DNA from: Triatoma infestans
Taxonomy: Eukaryota; Arthropoda; Insecta; Hemiptera; Reduviidae
DNA length: 64,000 nt
Assembly (NCBI GenBank): GCA_011037195.1
Contig: JAAEAF010003778.1
Coordinates: 17,586-81,585, forward strand
Direction: 5' to 3'
The translations under genes and the position numbers were made by a program. Under the pieces are notes generated by a model. It had not been told where the DNA came from. It was given only the letters and a program-made list of their open reading frames with translations, and ran no database searches. Position 1 is the first letter of the stretch. Each line of letters starts with the position of its first letter. Positions 35,101-51,321 of the stretch are shown here, one piece after another.

Positions 35101-37431
35101 CTGACCCACTTTTAACGGGAAAACCAGCCGCGAAGTGCGATTTGTTTGGATGTCCCTTTAGACGGCTCAGCAACAAATCTCTTAATGATGTAAAGACATT
35201 AGCAGGATTCAGTGACCTTCTTCACTTATGTCTTCTGGTCATCTTGTCCTTTACGGACTTCTCCTTTTACGAGTCCCTCGTGAGTATATAGGATATAGAA
35301 TAATCTCTTTAAAGAAAACTTTCCCACAGATTTGGGGTAATTATTATATTTTACAACTCTCTATCATTATAAAGACAAAAATAAGCCGGCCGTATAGAAA
35401 GGCGGCCCCTCGATAGAAGATTCATATCACAGGTGCGTAGCAAGAAGTTATAATAAACCTGCTTTCCATTGCAACTAGACAGATTTGCATTTTACATTCT
35501 TCCTTACTGCTTTACTTCTTTTCTTTTTTCTCTATTTTATTTTTGATTTAATGTTGACACAGAGCTTTGTTGGTCTAGTTTGGAGCTTTGTTGGTCTAGT
35601 TTGGAGCTTTGTTGGTCTAGTTTGGAGCTTTGTTGAGGTGGGCCTAGCTCAATATATAACCATTCTATTCCCGTGATTCCTTTATTACCTGCATCGTATA
35701 TCTCCCCAGTGTACCTGCATTCTACTTAGTTGATTTATTATTATATTAGTTACAGGAGTTCATATTATTGTACTAACTGCGTACATATTATTTACAATTT
35801 TTACGTGATTAAATTACTTAAATTTGTTTTGTTTTACTTGCTCTTACGATCCGGAAGTAATACATTCATGACAGTTTTCCGAAATTGAAATCGGAAACAA
35901 GTTTTTTAGCAAATGGTCTGTGTGTGTGTGTGAAGAAAATAATTCAAAAAACAAATCGTAAGCTGAAACTTGATACTCCGTTTAGACACAATCATTCCAT
36001 CCCACACGAAAGTTTCTGTAAATTTCCACCAACCGGTAAAAGCAATTTGGTGAATTCTTTTTTTTCCTTTCTCGTGAGTTTCCCTCGCAAAAAATTAATC
36101 ATCTCGAAAACTCCTCATCTCATTTTCGTTATGCTAGAACGCCAACTAACCTATATAATCATTGTGATTGGGATCCGCAGGGCTGGAAAACCACTGAAGA
36201 GATTTTTATTTCCGTGACATCCTGCATCGTTTTGTGTTCAGTCGAGTCATCATGCAATATATATAATATTTTCAAAGTTAGAATTTCTATTAAACGCTTA
36301 CTTAGCCTTAATGTATGGTTTTTAGGAATTAAGGTTTACCTGATGAGACATGATTGCAAGACCTCTGTTACATGTCATATAACTAGGAAGTTATAATGAC
36401 GTGCGTATATGGTTGTTTCATTATATAACGGTGATTATAGTTAGATATACAAAAGAACTATAGTATCAGTTCATCTGACTAACACAACCATAAAACAACA
36501 ATCCATTTTAAACCTACCGGCACCAATCAGAGTGTGGACAAGTGTTTTACTCTGTAACAAGTGTCTCATCTCATATGTGACTGGAGTGTCCACCAACAAT
36601 TGATATAATTGATTCCTTCCATGGGGCAGAAGTAAATGTCTTGTTAATAAGTGACCGTTATCATCGGTCAGAGATAGAGGCAGAGGCTCTTTTTCTCTTG
36701 CTCTCTAATGAACGCGCACACAATAAATACCTACTACTTTAACAAACCGGAAATATTTATCATTTTTTTCTACTCTCCTTCTCTCATTGTCTTGTTCGTC
36801 TTCTTTTAGTTAGTGGCAGGAAAGAGAACTAACCCTGCATCGAGTGGATTTACCCTTATATGTATGGTACAGGTTAAGTTTGATCGGGTTTTATAACTGT
36901 TATCAGCTAAAAAGGTTATAACCCTCCCCGCTGTTCCATCGCTAATTGTATAAATAACATTCTTGGAATTTATTAGTAGCAATCCTTCCTTATTGTAAGA
37001 TGAATTAATTTTCTTTAATTATTTAATACAAACTCATATAGTATGTATTACCATTTTTACTGATGTGAGAGAAAGTGTAGAGATCGTGTCAAATTTTCTA
37101 CCGAAAGTAGAGGTTACCAGGTTTCTCCTGAGTATAAACAAAAACCTTTTTAGCGAATGGTCTGCAAATGTATTCTTAAAAATTAAATATTTAGTGAAAT
37201 TATTAAATTAATTTTATATTTAGTATAAATACCACTTTGAGGGAAGAGAAAGTCCTGTGAGTGTTTCATATCGGATTTTCTCTCTCTCTCTCTGCAAATG
37301 TTTGGGGAAAAAATGCAGTCAGCCCTATATCCTTCACATTTTACTCATGTCTGCACATCAAGCTGATGATTCATTAAGTCAGTGGACTTTTGTCCACAAG
37401 TCCACGTGTATATACACGCGCACACACACAC

Positions 37432-37476
<45 letters not shown>

Positions 37477-40400
37477 ATCGTGATTATGGCCATGTTCCTT
37501 TGTTTACTGCCTTTTATTTTTTTATTCCAAGTTTTGTCTGTTACATATAACTGACGGTGTGGATGTGTACATGTGCTCTGCCTGTTCCTCAGTAGGGCTC
37601 CACCCCACTAAATACAACTTTTACCCATTCCTTTCGATTCCTTATCACGACCTCTTTGTCCCTCTTTCTCTCTCTCAGTTTGACTCGTACAAGGCCACTA
37701 GGCTCAAGATAAAAATATCATTGTTTTCCATTTTTATATTATACATGTACAAACAAGTTGGATTGCAGTACCACCTGTGGGACCATGTACACAGTATGTT
37801 TGTATGTCCTCTATCTCTCTCCATGTGCTTGTTCCTTCCTTTTCTTCTAAGCTCTCTGTAAAGTTGTTCGCAAGACCTTGAATACATATTTAAGTTCGTT
37901 CAACCTTTCTTCTCACTATTTATATAGTTTTATTTATTTAACTGCGATAATAATAGACTTTTATATGTTTTTTCTTTTCCCATAGCTTGGAACTCCCCCA
38001 TGTTTTCCTTTAACATTCAGCAATAATATTAAGTACAAAGAAAAGCTTCACAGAGCCTGCTAGTTATAGATTTTTTTATCGATATGTAACAGTATATTTT
38101 TCCAAGGGGTTATTCCCATTCAGCGAGGTCTTCCACTGATCCACTGATCTGATCTGATTAGTTTAATCTCACTGGAGTCAACTCCAAAGTAGTCGTTGGC
38201 ATCGATTCCAGGATCAAAGTAAAAAAGTATGGTGTGAAACACTTACTATATTAATTAAGAAATTTTCTTTAAAATTGCACCGTTGCAATGATTAGCTGGG
38301 CAGGACATAAAAATGGTAGTGGGAATTTTACTTGTATATTTGAGTGGCCTCATGTGGAGCGTTCTATATCAAAAGCAAGAAAGCTTGAGCAAAATATTTA
38401 AACTAACTGCACACCTCCCTCCACCATTTTCAGAAAAATGTTCCAAATAAAAGCAATACGTTTCAATCTGTGCAGCGAGCATTCCATGCTTAAACAAAAT
38501 CGTTGTAACCGTTTCGAGCAAAATCTTACCTCTGGTTAACTTTTTTTTTGAAATTAGGAATTCTATTAATGCTTCCAATTTATATTGATATTATATAGGT
38601 GGTAGAAGCATACTGTGAACTGAAATGGAACTATAGAGCAGACCGCAGCGTTCCCGTTCCCACTGAACTTCCCAAACAATCTATTTTCCCGGGAAAGTGT
38701 TAGAAATAAAAATGATGGGTATTAATGAATGGTAGACAGTGTACGATGTTGTTGGAGTCGTTTTTGAGAAAAGCGCGAAAAAGTGAAAACAAAAAACCCC
38801 AGTAATATAAAAATACGGATGTTGGGTTTGCCCAATGGTATAATGGCACAATCAATATTAGTACCTAGATGGAATGCCAAGTTAAGCTACCTGCGATTTG
38901 TCATTTTTAAGATATTTTGTTCGCACATACGCTAAAAACAATTCATTTTTTCGTATCAGGAAACTCAAACATGTGTTTCCGGTGAAAACTCAATGTCGAC
39001 ATTTTGACACAATCATATAACTTCCTAAGTAATAGAAAGTAAAACCCAAATATAGGTCGACCCAAAATATCTTGAACATTGAAATGAGTGCACTTGCAAA
39101 CACCTGTTACTAGGAGTAAGAGGAAGTAAAAAGTGTTGTGTAACTCTCTAATAAAACGTTAAGCTCTGTTGGCTTAATATAAAATTTGAAGAAATTATTC
39201 AGATTAAATGCTTGCTACTTTCAAAGCTAAATTATTAATAGGAGATATTGTAAAGATTACTGTGTGCAATAACAGGAGACTACAATCGTGTCATTTTTCG
39301 TAAATAACTTTGATCAACTTGATAATCGGTTTAGATGTCACATTCGGATTTGAACCGATCACGCAGTTGTAGTAAGAAATCCGCCAATCGGATTTTTTTT
39401 TGTGATATTGTCTAAAATGGCGCCAAAGATATTCATTGATCTATTTATTAGACAAATGTATTTGTATAAATTGATTCTTGGGAGATTGTAGGGGGCCAAC
39501 CTAGTAGGTAGGCTGTTTATATAGTATAATATTCCCAGCTACTAAATGTTAAGTAAAACGTTTCAACCGTGAAGAATATTTATCAATCTATACTTATAAT
39601 TATGGATGTGGACATTTTTTTATAAGAGAATGTCGTATAAATATTTCGCACCAGATATATATATATATTAGTTGAGTAGATTACGAAATAAAAGAGATGA
39701 TTTTTTTTGTTGAAGAAGCAATTTAACACTATTTATAGTATAATAGGATGGTTGTCGCAATTAGAGGCGTATATAACTTTTACTCCCGAGACGTTCATTC
39801 ACCAATCGATGAGAACCGGTAAGTACGGTAATGCGAATTTCAAACTGGTTCCACCCCCTGTCTGTCTGTCTGTCTGTCTCAGTGTCGGTCGGCCAATAGG
39901 GTAGCCAGTGAACAGTCCAACAACCGCTTATCATTTCCGTTCAATCAGTTGTACTAATGTTTTCCTGTTTAAATATAACCATTTAGTACTTTAATAAGAG
40001 TTGTGCGTGGGTAGTTACGTGTAAATTTTATATCTTCGTAAATTCTAATGTAGACTTCATTCGCTGTTGGTGCTGTCACTCGTAAAGCATTAAATATGAG
40101 TTTCTCTTACCGGTGATTATCAAAATTCTGATAAATGTTCTTTAAACTTGTATTTTTGTACAAAAAACATTCAGCATTACATTCATTGTAACGGAGTGGC
40201 TTAGGTGGGCAAGCTGAAGGTCACTACTCCAATGTGGATCATCACCAAACTAAGCACTTTACAGTCAATTTTTACTCCCACTTCATCCACCGTCTATATC
40301 CAGAAACAAAAAGTTTCATATACAACGTATTGCCTTGTGTATGGGGCCTCAGCATTGGAAGTTTAAAGAAAATCGTAATATTGTATATTGGTGGCAAAGG

Positions 40401-43400
40401 CGTGAATTGAAAAAGTGTCAGCGCAGCTGAAGAAAATCGCGGGAAACCAATTTCGCACTTCCGGTTGTGGGTTTTTGAACGAATCCCATATTGGTATCTA
40501 AATGCAGAATTTAATGAGCTTCTTTTGATGTTTTCGTTTTTTTAAAATTATTTGGTTGACAAAGGCTCGTGACACACCTCCACAAATTGTGTATAAATGA
40601 TCTTTTGTTAAAAACATTTCTTTTCTGTGCAGGGAATCTCTTTTCCACTCACATTTCATTTCTACTCAGGATAATGTATTTACCGTAAAAAAAAAAAATT
40701 AAAAAAATTTGACTTAATCGTAATATTTCCTCTGGCAGGAGTAACCGGAAGTAAGGAATAAATATCCTTGAAAAGGGCGGTAGCAGCTCACAAAATTGTA
40801 AATAAATAAAATAACTGGCGGAATTTCAATAAAAAGAAAACTGAATCTGTTCACTAAATTACAGGAACCATTTATTTACATTACTCGACAGTTTAGTATA
40901 GCTTTAAAAAAAATTACTTATCACAGACCCGGAAAAAGTTTGCATTTGTTCAGTGGATGGAACCGTCTGTGATTAGATCTTTGATAGCTTCAAATCATCA
41001 TTGCCACAAAGAAGACAATATATTTACAATGTACAACAATTAATGTAACATTATTAACTGCAATATCAGTTTAAAAAGAAAAGGTCGATTAACCGGAAGT
41101 ATGACTTTACAGAATAGATTTCTGAGGTTTTCGAAATTATCTCGATAACGGATGCAACGATTTATTTTTTAAATTTGAAGTGATAACCGCGCATATATAA
41201 ATAAACCTTTCACATCTATTTCAAACTTTTTTCGGCGAAGTAGGTTTTACGGATGCAGTTTGGAGGATTTAGAATGATGGAGAACTGACTGTTGGATTAT
41301 AATTTAGTACATAACAGTGAACATCTTCTATGTGCTGAGAACCAACAGCCCTTTCACCCACCATCTGTATGTGACATTAAGGGCAACTAATGATTTAAGT
41401 AAATACTGCAAATTTAAAGACAATTTATTAATTATAATTGTAATAATTGCAATATAGAAAGGAGAAAGATGTGTGAGTGATTCACATCAGATTTTCGTTG
41501 TTGTAAAGTCGATTATACTTCACATAGAAGAGACAGATTTAATATCCTTTAATTTCATTATCGTTTTGTTAGCTACACTAGCGCTTGAAACGGATGAATT
41601 ACGAATTAAAAGTCAATGATAAAAAAGTGCGATTTACAGATAAAAACATCTATTGCCTTGTTTAAAGTAGATCGATTGGGAAATTATAATAATACAAGAT
41701 TGTATTATTTTCCTTTTCAATTGCTTTTCCCAGGCAGTTAGACTGAAGTGGAGTTTGGAGTTGGTATAATGACTTTTTTCTTTTTTTTTTGTTGGTGAAT
41801 GGTTTAAAATTAATGTGGCAAAAAACCATTAGGGTAAAAAAAGGTTTTTCTTCATTGGGTTGTTGACTGCCATCGGACAAATAAGCAGAATCGTCTCCAC
41901 AGTAGGGTGTAAAAGTATATTTGTAATTTGCGAGTGTGTGCAGTATGAGGGTGCCAGGGTGCTGTAGCTGATTATTGTGGCGGCTATCTAGCTGCCAGTG
42001 CTCCGGCAGTCTGTTCATCCACCTTCCGCTCTCACCAAGAAATTACCTACCTATTACTTACTCTTCTTCTTCTTTGCACATTCCTTAAATCATTACAATG
42101 CTTCATCCTACATCATCCACGCCCTTCTTGCCTTTCTTACACAGCTTATTTTATTTCATCTTTTCTTTTTAGTTAACTAATATTTCAATACAAACAACTA
42201 ACATGAACTAAGTTTTATTTTACTTTTCTTTAGGAATATCTCCACTTCTTTACTTTCTTTCTCTTTCTGTTTGGTATGTCGCGTAGATACACCATTTCAT
42301 CCGACACGATGATTTCGGTCAAAATCCGACAACCGAAAGTGCAAATTATTTATTTTTTCCATTTTTACTTCCTCTTAGTAGGAAGTGATTATTGCGATCG
42401 CATCAAATTTTCGAAATTGAGTTTTTACCGGAAATATGTATTTTGAGGGTATTTGAATGCGAAAAAAATGTTTTTAGCAAGTAGGCTGTGTGAACTAAAT
42501 ATCTCAAGTACAAAAAATCTCAGGGAGCTCAAACTTGCTCTTCAGTTTAGGAAATCCATCAACCGGAAATGCGACTTTACTGAATAGTTTTTCCGATTTT
42601 TTTCGCGATTTTCTCAAAAACGGCTCGAACAGTTTTTTTTTAACTTCATGTGCTGTTTACAAAAATAAATAACTAACACTTTTGTTTGAAATGTTTTCCT
42701 GGGAAATATAATGTGTGTGTTTGTGCCAACTACGTAATATACATTACAAGTTTGTTAGAATTCTAAATTTGAAGAAAATCGGTTTACCAGAAGTGCGACT
42801 TCAAGCAATCATTTAAAGTGTCGTGTATTACAGAGCAATGTTTGCTCCATTAAATGAGTACTAAGGATAATAATTTGTGGGATGTTGCAGAAATTCCAAG
42901 AGTTTGACTGTTCATTTCTGTAATTGGTTGAGAGAATACGTGTACATGCTTCATGCCAGATTTTTTAAATCAATGAAGTCATTCGTAAAAGACAGCTATA
43001 AAATCTTTTTCTTTTTTCGAGAAGAATAGAAAAATTTATCGAACAAAAATATTATATACTATTTGTAAAATGTTTCAAAAATGATGGTTGAAGTAACTTT
43101 ACTTTCTCTTACTGCTATAAGAGGAAGTAACGATTTCTCTTATTTTTAAAGTAAAAGTGATGTCATGATATATATTTAAAACACAATAGGAAATGATGTA
43201 ATTTCCTAGATCATCAAGTGATGTTGATCACCGTTCAAGGTGAAATGTCAGTGACAGATTATCATGTGTGTGATGGACGTGTGTTGTATGCCTTATAGTA
43301 GTTTCGATATTTTAATGTATGTTATAATAGTTTCGTCGGTTTTTATTATTGTAAAAGTAGTGGGGATTAAAATTGTGAATTTTTACGGCGTGAGGGAGAC

Positions 43401-46400
43401 AGTCCGCGCTGTCTGCCCCCCCTCCAAGCACACGTAACGGCAGTTTAAATTTAAGCCTAACTCACGGATTTCACAAAACACCAAAAATCAAATTTTCCAG
43501 AGAAAATGTACAAATAACAGTGATATCTTTATATTTCTAAAAGTTAAATGAAAATCGTGGGTCCCTGTTTTGATAAAATTGGAAAAAAAAATGCTGAGAA
43601 ACCTACGGTGTAAACTTGCAGTTCCGGTGCCGATTTTCTTCAAATTTGCAATTCTAGCTTTAATTCAAGCTCTGAAGTAGCCAAATGTTGTATACAGAGT
43701 GGCACTATACCTTTCATTCAGGAGGCACTTTAGAGGAAAACTTGACGTTGTTGTTACTGCAAGAACATTTCATTGGATTTATTTCGAGAAAATCTTCGAG
43801 GGGAAAACTTCATTCCGCAAAGGATGGATTTTTCCGAAACCTTTGTTACAAATAGGTTGACTGAACAACAGAATATAAACTTTGAGCTTCTGCGAGTTTT
43901 CGTTTGTGAGATATTACGTTCTCTTGCTCTTATTAACAGGAAGTCAAATCTTTGAAATTGAGTTTTCACCGGGGAGACATGTTTTGTGGTCCCACTGAGT
44001 ACGAAAAAATGGTTTTAGGATATTGTGTGTTGGGGGTGTCCAAATATCGCAGTAAGCTCAAACTTGGTATTCGGTTTTGCTACTACCACCGCCACGAATG
44101 TTTCAGGCGAAATCCATCAATCGCTTTAAAAAACGGCTCCAACAATTTTCTTTAAATATGGTTTTATTAAGCTTTCTTAGTAAAACAAAGAAAGACCGCT
44201 TCAGTTGAGTGTATGGTTCTACCACCTTATATGATATTAATATATATTAGAAGTACTGGAAAAATTCCAAATTTGAAGAAAAGCGGTTAACCGGAAGTGC
44301 GACTTTACACAATAACTTATTGATTTTTTTTCCTCAAAAATCACGTAATTTTTCTTTAAACTGGGAATGTTAAATGCACAGGTATAAACTTATCCCTTTA
44401 TTTGAAACATTCTTCGAAAAAAAAAAATTTGAGGTTTCTGCAGAATTTGTGGCGATTCATTAGCGTTGTCTTCTGGATTACATATTAAACACATTGAAGT
44501 GAGTATGTAACCTCACCCTTTTGTATTTATATTAGAAATCTGGGGAAAAAATATACAAGTTGAAACAAAATTGTCAATTTTGTAATTGTATTAACTTCTT
44601 TACTCAGAGGCCCCCTCAGAATATATATTTTCGAAATTTATTGATAACTGCACAAATCATTGGCGGACTTGCACATAGCAATTGGCTAAAGATGGTGTTT
44701 TCACACGAGTGGGACATGTGACAGTGTACTGCGTGAGTTGAATACAATTTTTACTGTCTAAATTCTACAAAACTATTAAAATGTCTATTGTAATTAATAT
44801 AGAGTTTGTCAGGTTTTTAGCAAAATTTACAAGTATTCTGTAATTGGATAGTTTGTTGGAATGCAATCTATTTACAACTATTGGCAGATTAAGTTAACAT
44901 CTGTACAAGATCTGTTAAAAGTTGTTTTGCAATAAAATATAAAAGATAATTGAATGTTGATTACAAGTAATCGCTGAAAAAATATGTGCAAAAGAAATGT
45001 TTTACTATTTTAATTTGTTAGACAAATAATTATTGCTTTTACCATGTCTAGAAATTATAGTAATAAATTTAGAAAGTTTATTGTGTGCCAAGAATTTACA
45101 GAGTTACAATGTTGGCCGTAGGGGAGCTACCTCCCCCTCCCAGTCACTTAACTTCAATGCCCAGATATTTAGTAATTTAGTTGGCCGTGTATATCTGTAT
45201 TAAAGCTGTTTAAAAATATGTAAGGTTATTATAACCTGACTGGCCAAATTGACCAGCTGTTTTTTTCCGATTTTTTTAAATTTTTATATCTTTAAAATTG
45301 CCAACGACGGATGTCGACACCAATTATTTCTTGAGAAGTATACTCTTGTCTTTAACAGTATGGATATCTTTCTCTCATCTTGCTAAAGAAATGGCCAGTG
45401 ACTTTGCTTGACCAAGGTCATTTGGCGCCATACAAAAATTTCATTATTTTATATTATATAATAGTTGGAACGATTTATTTTTTATTACTTCTTTCTATAT
45501 ATCTGCAAGATTATACCTTTTTTTTATCACGATGTTCATTAAATGTTGTGTTCCGTTTACTTTATTTTTTATTGTGATATCTTTGACTTAAGTAGAGCTC
45601 ACTGTTGTGCAGACACTTTAATAACTTCAGATAATGTAACTATATTTATACTCACATTAAAATGAAGTGACAGTTACTTTTTTTTTAAAAAAAAAGAAGA
45701 TATAATTGGCAGCGCTTATCAGACCTTTTATTATTATCTTCTCGCGAATGTCACTAAGGCGGCGTCATCCATTTTCTTTAAACTTGTTATATTTACTGTA
45801 CTTTAGATTTGATTATCGATAGTTTTCAGTCAAAATCTGTCATCCGTCATTGCTAAATGTTTTCTTTGTGTTCTACTTGTTTATATCGAAAATGGCTGTG
45901 AAGAGTTTCTTTAGACTTTCACAACCTAACTACACACACACACACACACACTCACACACTGCCGTGCCACTGTTGGTGGAAATATTATATTGTCCCAGGA
46001 AAATTGTTTGTTGGCAGAATGTTCAGCAGCAGCGATAAAAAGTATCACTTCAATACCATGTATAGTTTCTACCATTTTGTCATTTAGAATAGTAATAATT
46101 GCGATAATAGTGAGGCATGTTATTCACACTAGATATTTTGTTTTATTTGAAGCTTTTGGCTTTCCGTGAACATTGGTTTGTAAATGGTATATCTTCTTCG
46201 AGTTTTAGGCGTTCGGTTTTTACAAAGCCAACACCAACCACCACAACAAACATGAAACACTTTGAAGGAAAAAAAAATTATTGCTTAAAATGCAGTTTTC
46301 TTCAGTTTTGCTGCATTCCGTTGATTCATCACCTAGTAGAAAGTTTAACAAGTGTGAGTGCGGGATGATTACTGATGAATCCAATAGGCCCAATAGTTTA

Positions 46401-49400
46401 CCGTACCAGATTCTGATTCTTAAGTTCACCAATTCTTTTGTATTTATGTTGGGCCAGTCTCTTTAAATCAAAATGATAAAAAGTCGAACCTTGCGACGAA
46501 TATCAGAACTAGATTGTTTGTTACGCCGTGTAATTACGTTTGTTCTTTATCCTTCTCTCTCTCTTTTTCATTTTGTCCATTCTGGCACTCTTTTTTATTA
46601 TCATCATTATTATTATTATTAGATCGAGTGGCCATTACACGCGCTGCCATGACTTGAGTGCGCCATGTCCGCACGTGTGTGTAGTTATAAATCCCTTTTT
46701 ACACTAATATACTGTTGATTGCTTGGAAACATCATTAACCATCCCCTCATGTCTCTTACATCATATACACACACACACACACATTTGTTACTTAATGCCT
46801 ACTTCATAAAACTTCACTATGTTTGATCTAGTAGACTCTATTCTCCAAAATTCTCGTTATTATTGTTGTGATTGCTGACTGTTAAGTTTTCTTGCGTCAT
46901 AAATAAATTCTTTACTGCTCCGTTGACTTGGCAGTCATCTTTGATTGCCTTAAAGATCTATTCTTTTTAATAATACACAGGGTAATTACCAACTTTATCT
47001 TTTGGAAGAAAAATTAAAAACGGTGTTTTTCTCTTGCCGCAGTTATTACCCACAATCCCAATAATAAACATTTTTTTCAATTGAAATTTATAATAAATAC
47101 CTAGTGTCAGCCTTAACATTACATTTAGGTACAGTTGGTGGGGATTATATTTATAATTTTTTAGTGTGATTGGCCTTTTATTCCTGTTGTACTTCCGGTT
47201 GACGGATTTTGATAGAAATCTTCGTGTTGGAAGCAATGATGGTATCTAAATGGAACATCAAGTTGAGCTGCCTGCGATGTTTCGTTATGGAGATATACTG
47301 ATCTCTCTCTCTGTTACAAACACATACATATTTATTCGTTCAATAGGCCTCAAAACCTGTATTTCTGGTGATTATTCAATTTCGAGAATTTAACACGATC
47401 GCATACTTCATCTCAAAGTATTAAGTGAAGCCAATAACAAATTTAAGCACACAGATAAATCCGTATACCTGTCCGCCATACATTTCAACTATATTTTTCT
47501 TCCAATTGTCAGTCAACATCGAACTCCTTTTAAACAAATGATTACAGTGGAATCGTCATAATCGACTCAAACGAAATGAATTAAATTACCCAAATGAAAT
47601 GTTAAAAAAAAACTACTAAACAAACGCGCAAAATTACGTGACAAAACATACTCTCTCCTGGACAAATGGACTATAATTAAACGAAACTACCAAAAGCACA
47701 AATCTCTATCGCAACAATCCTTACATTCCAAAATCCTTGAACCATAGTCAGTGATTCCTTTTACGTCTCTAATCTTACTATCCATACCTACCTTAAAAAT
47801 CGTTCCGATTAAATCCACCCACCGTCTTAGGTCAAATCCCACTACCTAAAATTCCATTTTTAATTATTCTCTTGTTTATATCCCTTAATCTAAGCCTTCT
47901 CTTTTTTCACTCTCCCTACAAAGAAGATGTGCGACCATCTGAACACCTGATGACGGCTGCCTTGAGATACAGTCGTACACCCTAAGGCAATATAGGCTTA
48001 TTACGACTGCCACCGCTGGATGACAGATAAATGATAGTTATCGTGATGACTGCATGCCGCCAATGTCTGCGTGCTAGCTGCCACAGCCCAAAGCGCATAC
48101 GTTTATTCTCATTTACATCACTTTTTACTAGTTGCTGTATGTTATGTACGTAGTTGCAAAAATCGTTAACATTGAGAAAAAAAAACTTCCGCTCAATCGG
48201 ATGCTTTGCGGGGCCTTAACATTACTTGAAATTTATCTCTGTGGAAACTTAATTTTGGAAAGTTCGTCACGAATGAAGTTCGAGTCAAAGTAATAAATAG
48301 AACCATAAAAGGCGGCCATTTCAGTTAATTCATTTTTTAGAAACTGCCAAATCATTGAATAACTATTTTTATCAAGATATTTATAGAGTCCTAACTTCCC
48401 ATCTATAACTAATACATACACAGTAAAATGTTGTATGCAATCACAATGGCATTGAGGGAGAAAAAAACGACGTAACTAAATTCGTGACTGGTATTTTGAA
48501 CGTTTAGAATAAAGTGGCACCATATGGTTAGTTGACAGGTCATCACCAACCATGTGTGTTATTTGATGACCTAGTACTTCTTACCACACTAAGTGAATAC
48601 AGGGCTTTGAATGCTTGGTAGAGTTGTGAGGTACACTTATATAAATCCAATTAGCTGCAACCGTTTTTGGCTGCAGGCAGGTATGATTCTCAACAACTCA
48701 CTAACTGTCCACCCAGTCCGGTCTGTGATAGATGTGTAAGAAATATTTGGGTGAAAGCGGGTTTATGGTGATGAGTAACATACTGATGGATACTCTGATA
48801 TACCCAAATAACTTCATACCTGCAACTCTGCAGGCCTAATGTGCAATGAATGAGTGATGCACGACTGGTAAGTGTTGTACGACTTAGTACCGCAGGGCCG
48901 CCAAGATCCTTGAAAAGTAGCCACAGTCCATTCCCCTTGCGATGTGAATTGCAGTGAATCATTCACAAGACATTCTCTTACTTCATTTCACAACTCAAAG
49001 ATACAAATTTTCTTCAAATTCGGGGTTGCATTAATTTTTTATTGTATTTAAGGAGTTCGAACAAGTGATGGAACACTTAACATATAGAAGTAGCACTCGA
49101 GAAGGAAGCGAAACGTCACAACTTCCATAAAATTCCCTAAATTCGATTTTCTCAGGAATAACTTTTAAATGAAAATTATATGCCTATACGCTTTTTTAGG
49201 AAGGACACAACATTCAATATTTTGAGATTGCTTTTTTTTAAATCGCGAAAAAAATTAAAAAAACATTCCGATCCATATCATTGTGGCAAAAGATGAATTA
49301 CTGATGAAAAGTCGACATGGAAACTGGACAAAATCGCAATTCCTAATCTTATAGAAGTCAGAGGAACCAACAAAATCGAGAGTGAAATATAACGATGCAG

Positions 49401-51289
49401 TTAGTAGGCTATACGCTTTGTGTTTTAATGCAATGTGTTTAAAGAAACTCTTTGGAGCTCTTACGAGAAAAATGGCGAATAAACCATTGTAAAGTACTTC
49501 AGACAACACACATGTATAGATATTTGCAAAAAAGAAAAGTTTATTTTTCGTATTCTGTGGACCTCAGTAACATCTATTTCGGTGAAAACTCAACTTGGAC
49601 AGATCTGACACTGTCCAACAGCAATAAGAGAAAGGAATTAAGAGAGAGCAATAATCCGAGTTACGGTACTATGTGTTTTAATTAGATAGTTATAGCAGGC
49701 TAGCGCTAGCCAATCAAATTGAACTAGATCAGCTGATCGCCCAATCTAATCTTTCTTCTCTCAATCTCTTATTCAGTTCAAGGTCACTACCCACATAGTG
49801 ATCTACTTAAATTTAAACGTATTCTTTTTTTTGTTCTTCCGAAAAAAAGAAGTTAAGGCAAAATAGGTCAGTGCCCTAGCCAGAACACTGTGTAGGATAT
49901 TTTGGTCAGACGTAGGCGAACGGATAGCTGTATTTTGCGGCCAACAGAACAGATTTTTGTAAATGTCAAAAACAGATGTTTCAGAAAGTAGTTGACCATA
50001 AATATTTTTTGCGCCACTTTTCAGAGAATTGTCACAATTATTCTGAAGTTACATCACTGATATAATAAATAAAAACATGTCGCGTAAAACACTTAAACTA
50101 CTTTCCTCTTATTGCAATTGATCAAATTATAACTGATATATTTCCTCGAAACTTGGTATTTTTACACAAAGTTTAATGACTAAATATAAATATATAGGAG
50201 GTGTTGGAAATAACAGTTGACAAATTGATTCATGTTGGTTGATATAGTTTAAAAGAAATGGTTACAACCTGTTAACAAGATTAGTCCAAATAACTTTGAT
50301 GATACCGGAAAACTTATTCTATCACACTTCTGGTTAACCCAAAATAATTTTCCAATTTGCTACTCTAGTAATGTATTTACGGACCTTATTATTTTCTAAA
50401 AGAATGTGGTGTGAAACACTCACACAAGTTTCTCTTGCTACAGTTTACAAATTGTAATTGACTAATTGTAATTGACTAGTTAGTATACCAAATTTAAATG
50501 AAATTCGTCGGGGTTTTATGGAGAAACTCGCGAAAACTGTTCAGTAAAAACGCATATCGGCCATTCGATTTTCTTCAAATTCAGAATTTCAACAGCATTT
50601 TTACTTCTAATAAATATTACTTAGATGATAGAATGTTTACAAAAGTGAAATAGCACTTTAGAAGAAAAGCTAACCCCCCACCCTTACTCAGAAGTTCTTA
50701 ATGAATTTTCCTGAAAAAATATTTCAAATAAAAATGTAGCTCTCAGACTGGGTACTGATATTCCTAGTTTAAAGGAAATCCTTGGAGTCACCAAAGTGAA
50801 AACATCTTTCAGCAAATTGGTACTTCCGGTTAGGAATTTTGACGAATAAATTACGTACGGTCGGAAAACAGAATATCAAGTTTGAACTTTCTGCGATTTT
50901 TCGTTCTGCTCTCTCTCTCTCTCTCTCTATCTATCACACACACACACACACACACATACAAACCATTTTAAAAAAAAATCACCTTTTTGGACTCTGGGGC
51001 CTCAAAACGTGTAATTCCGGTGAAAACTCGATATTGAAAATTTGATATGATTACAATACTTTGAAATGGCAATTATGATTAAGGCTTTGGTGTATAGTAT
51101 TGAAGGATGGATAGCGATAGCTGTTGGCGATTTTCTTGGAACGGTATCAATATTTTTCTTTTAACATGATATTATCAGACAAAGGAATAGCAATCGTGTC
51201 AAATTTTCGAAATTGAATCCTCACCGGATGTACATGTGTTCAGATCCGAAAGAAACATGTTTCTAAAATATATTATGCTTTTACAAATT

Positions 51290-51321
<32 letters not shown>

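Noticed and set aside
37257..37861. Two open frames near 100 codons
   Set aside because: Driven by CA/CT simple sequence; amino acid content is low complexity.
41662..42018. 118-codon minus-strand ORF in the large intron
   Set aside because: No family resemblance, low-complexity K-rich segment, no splice context.
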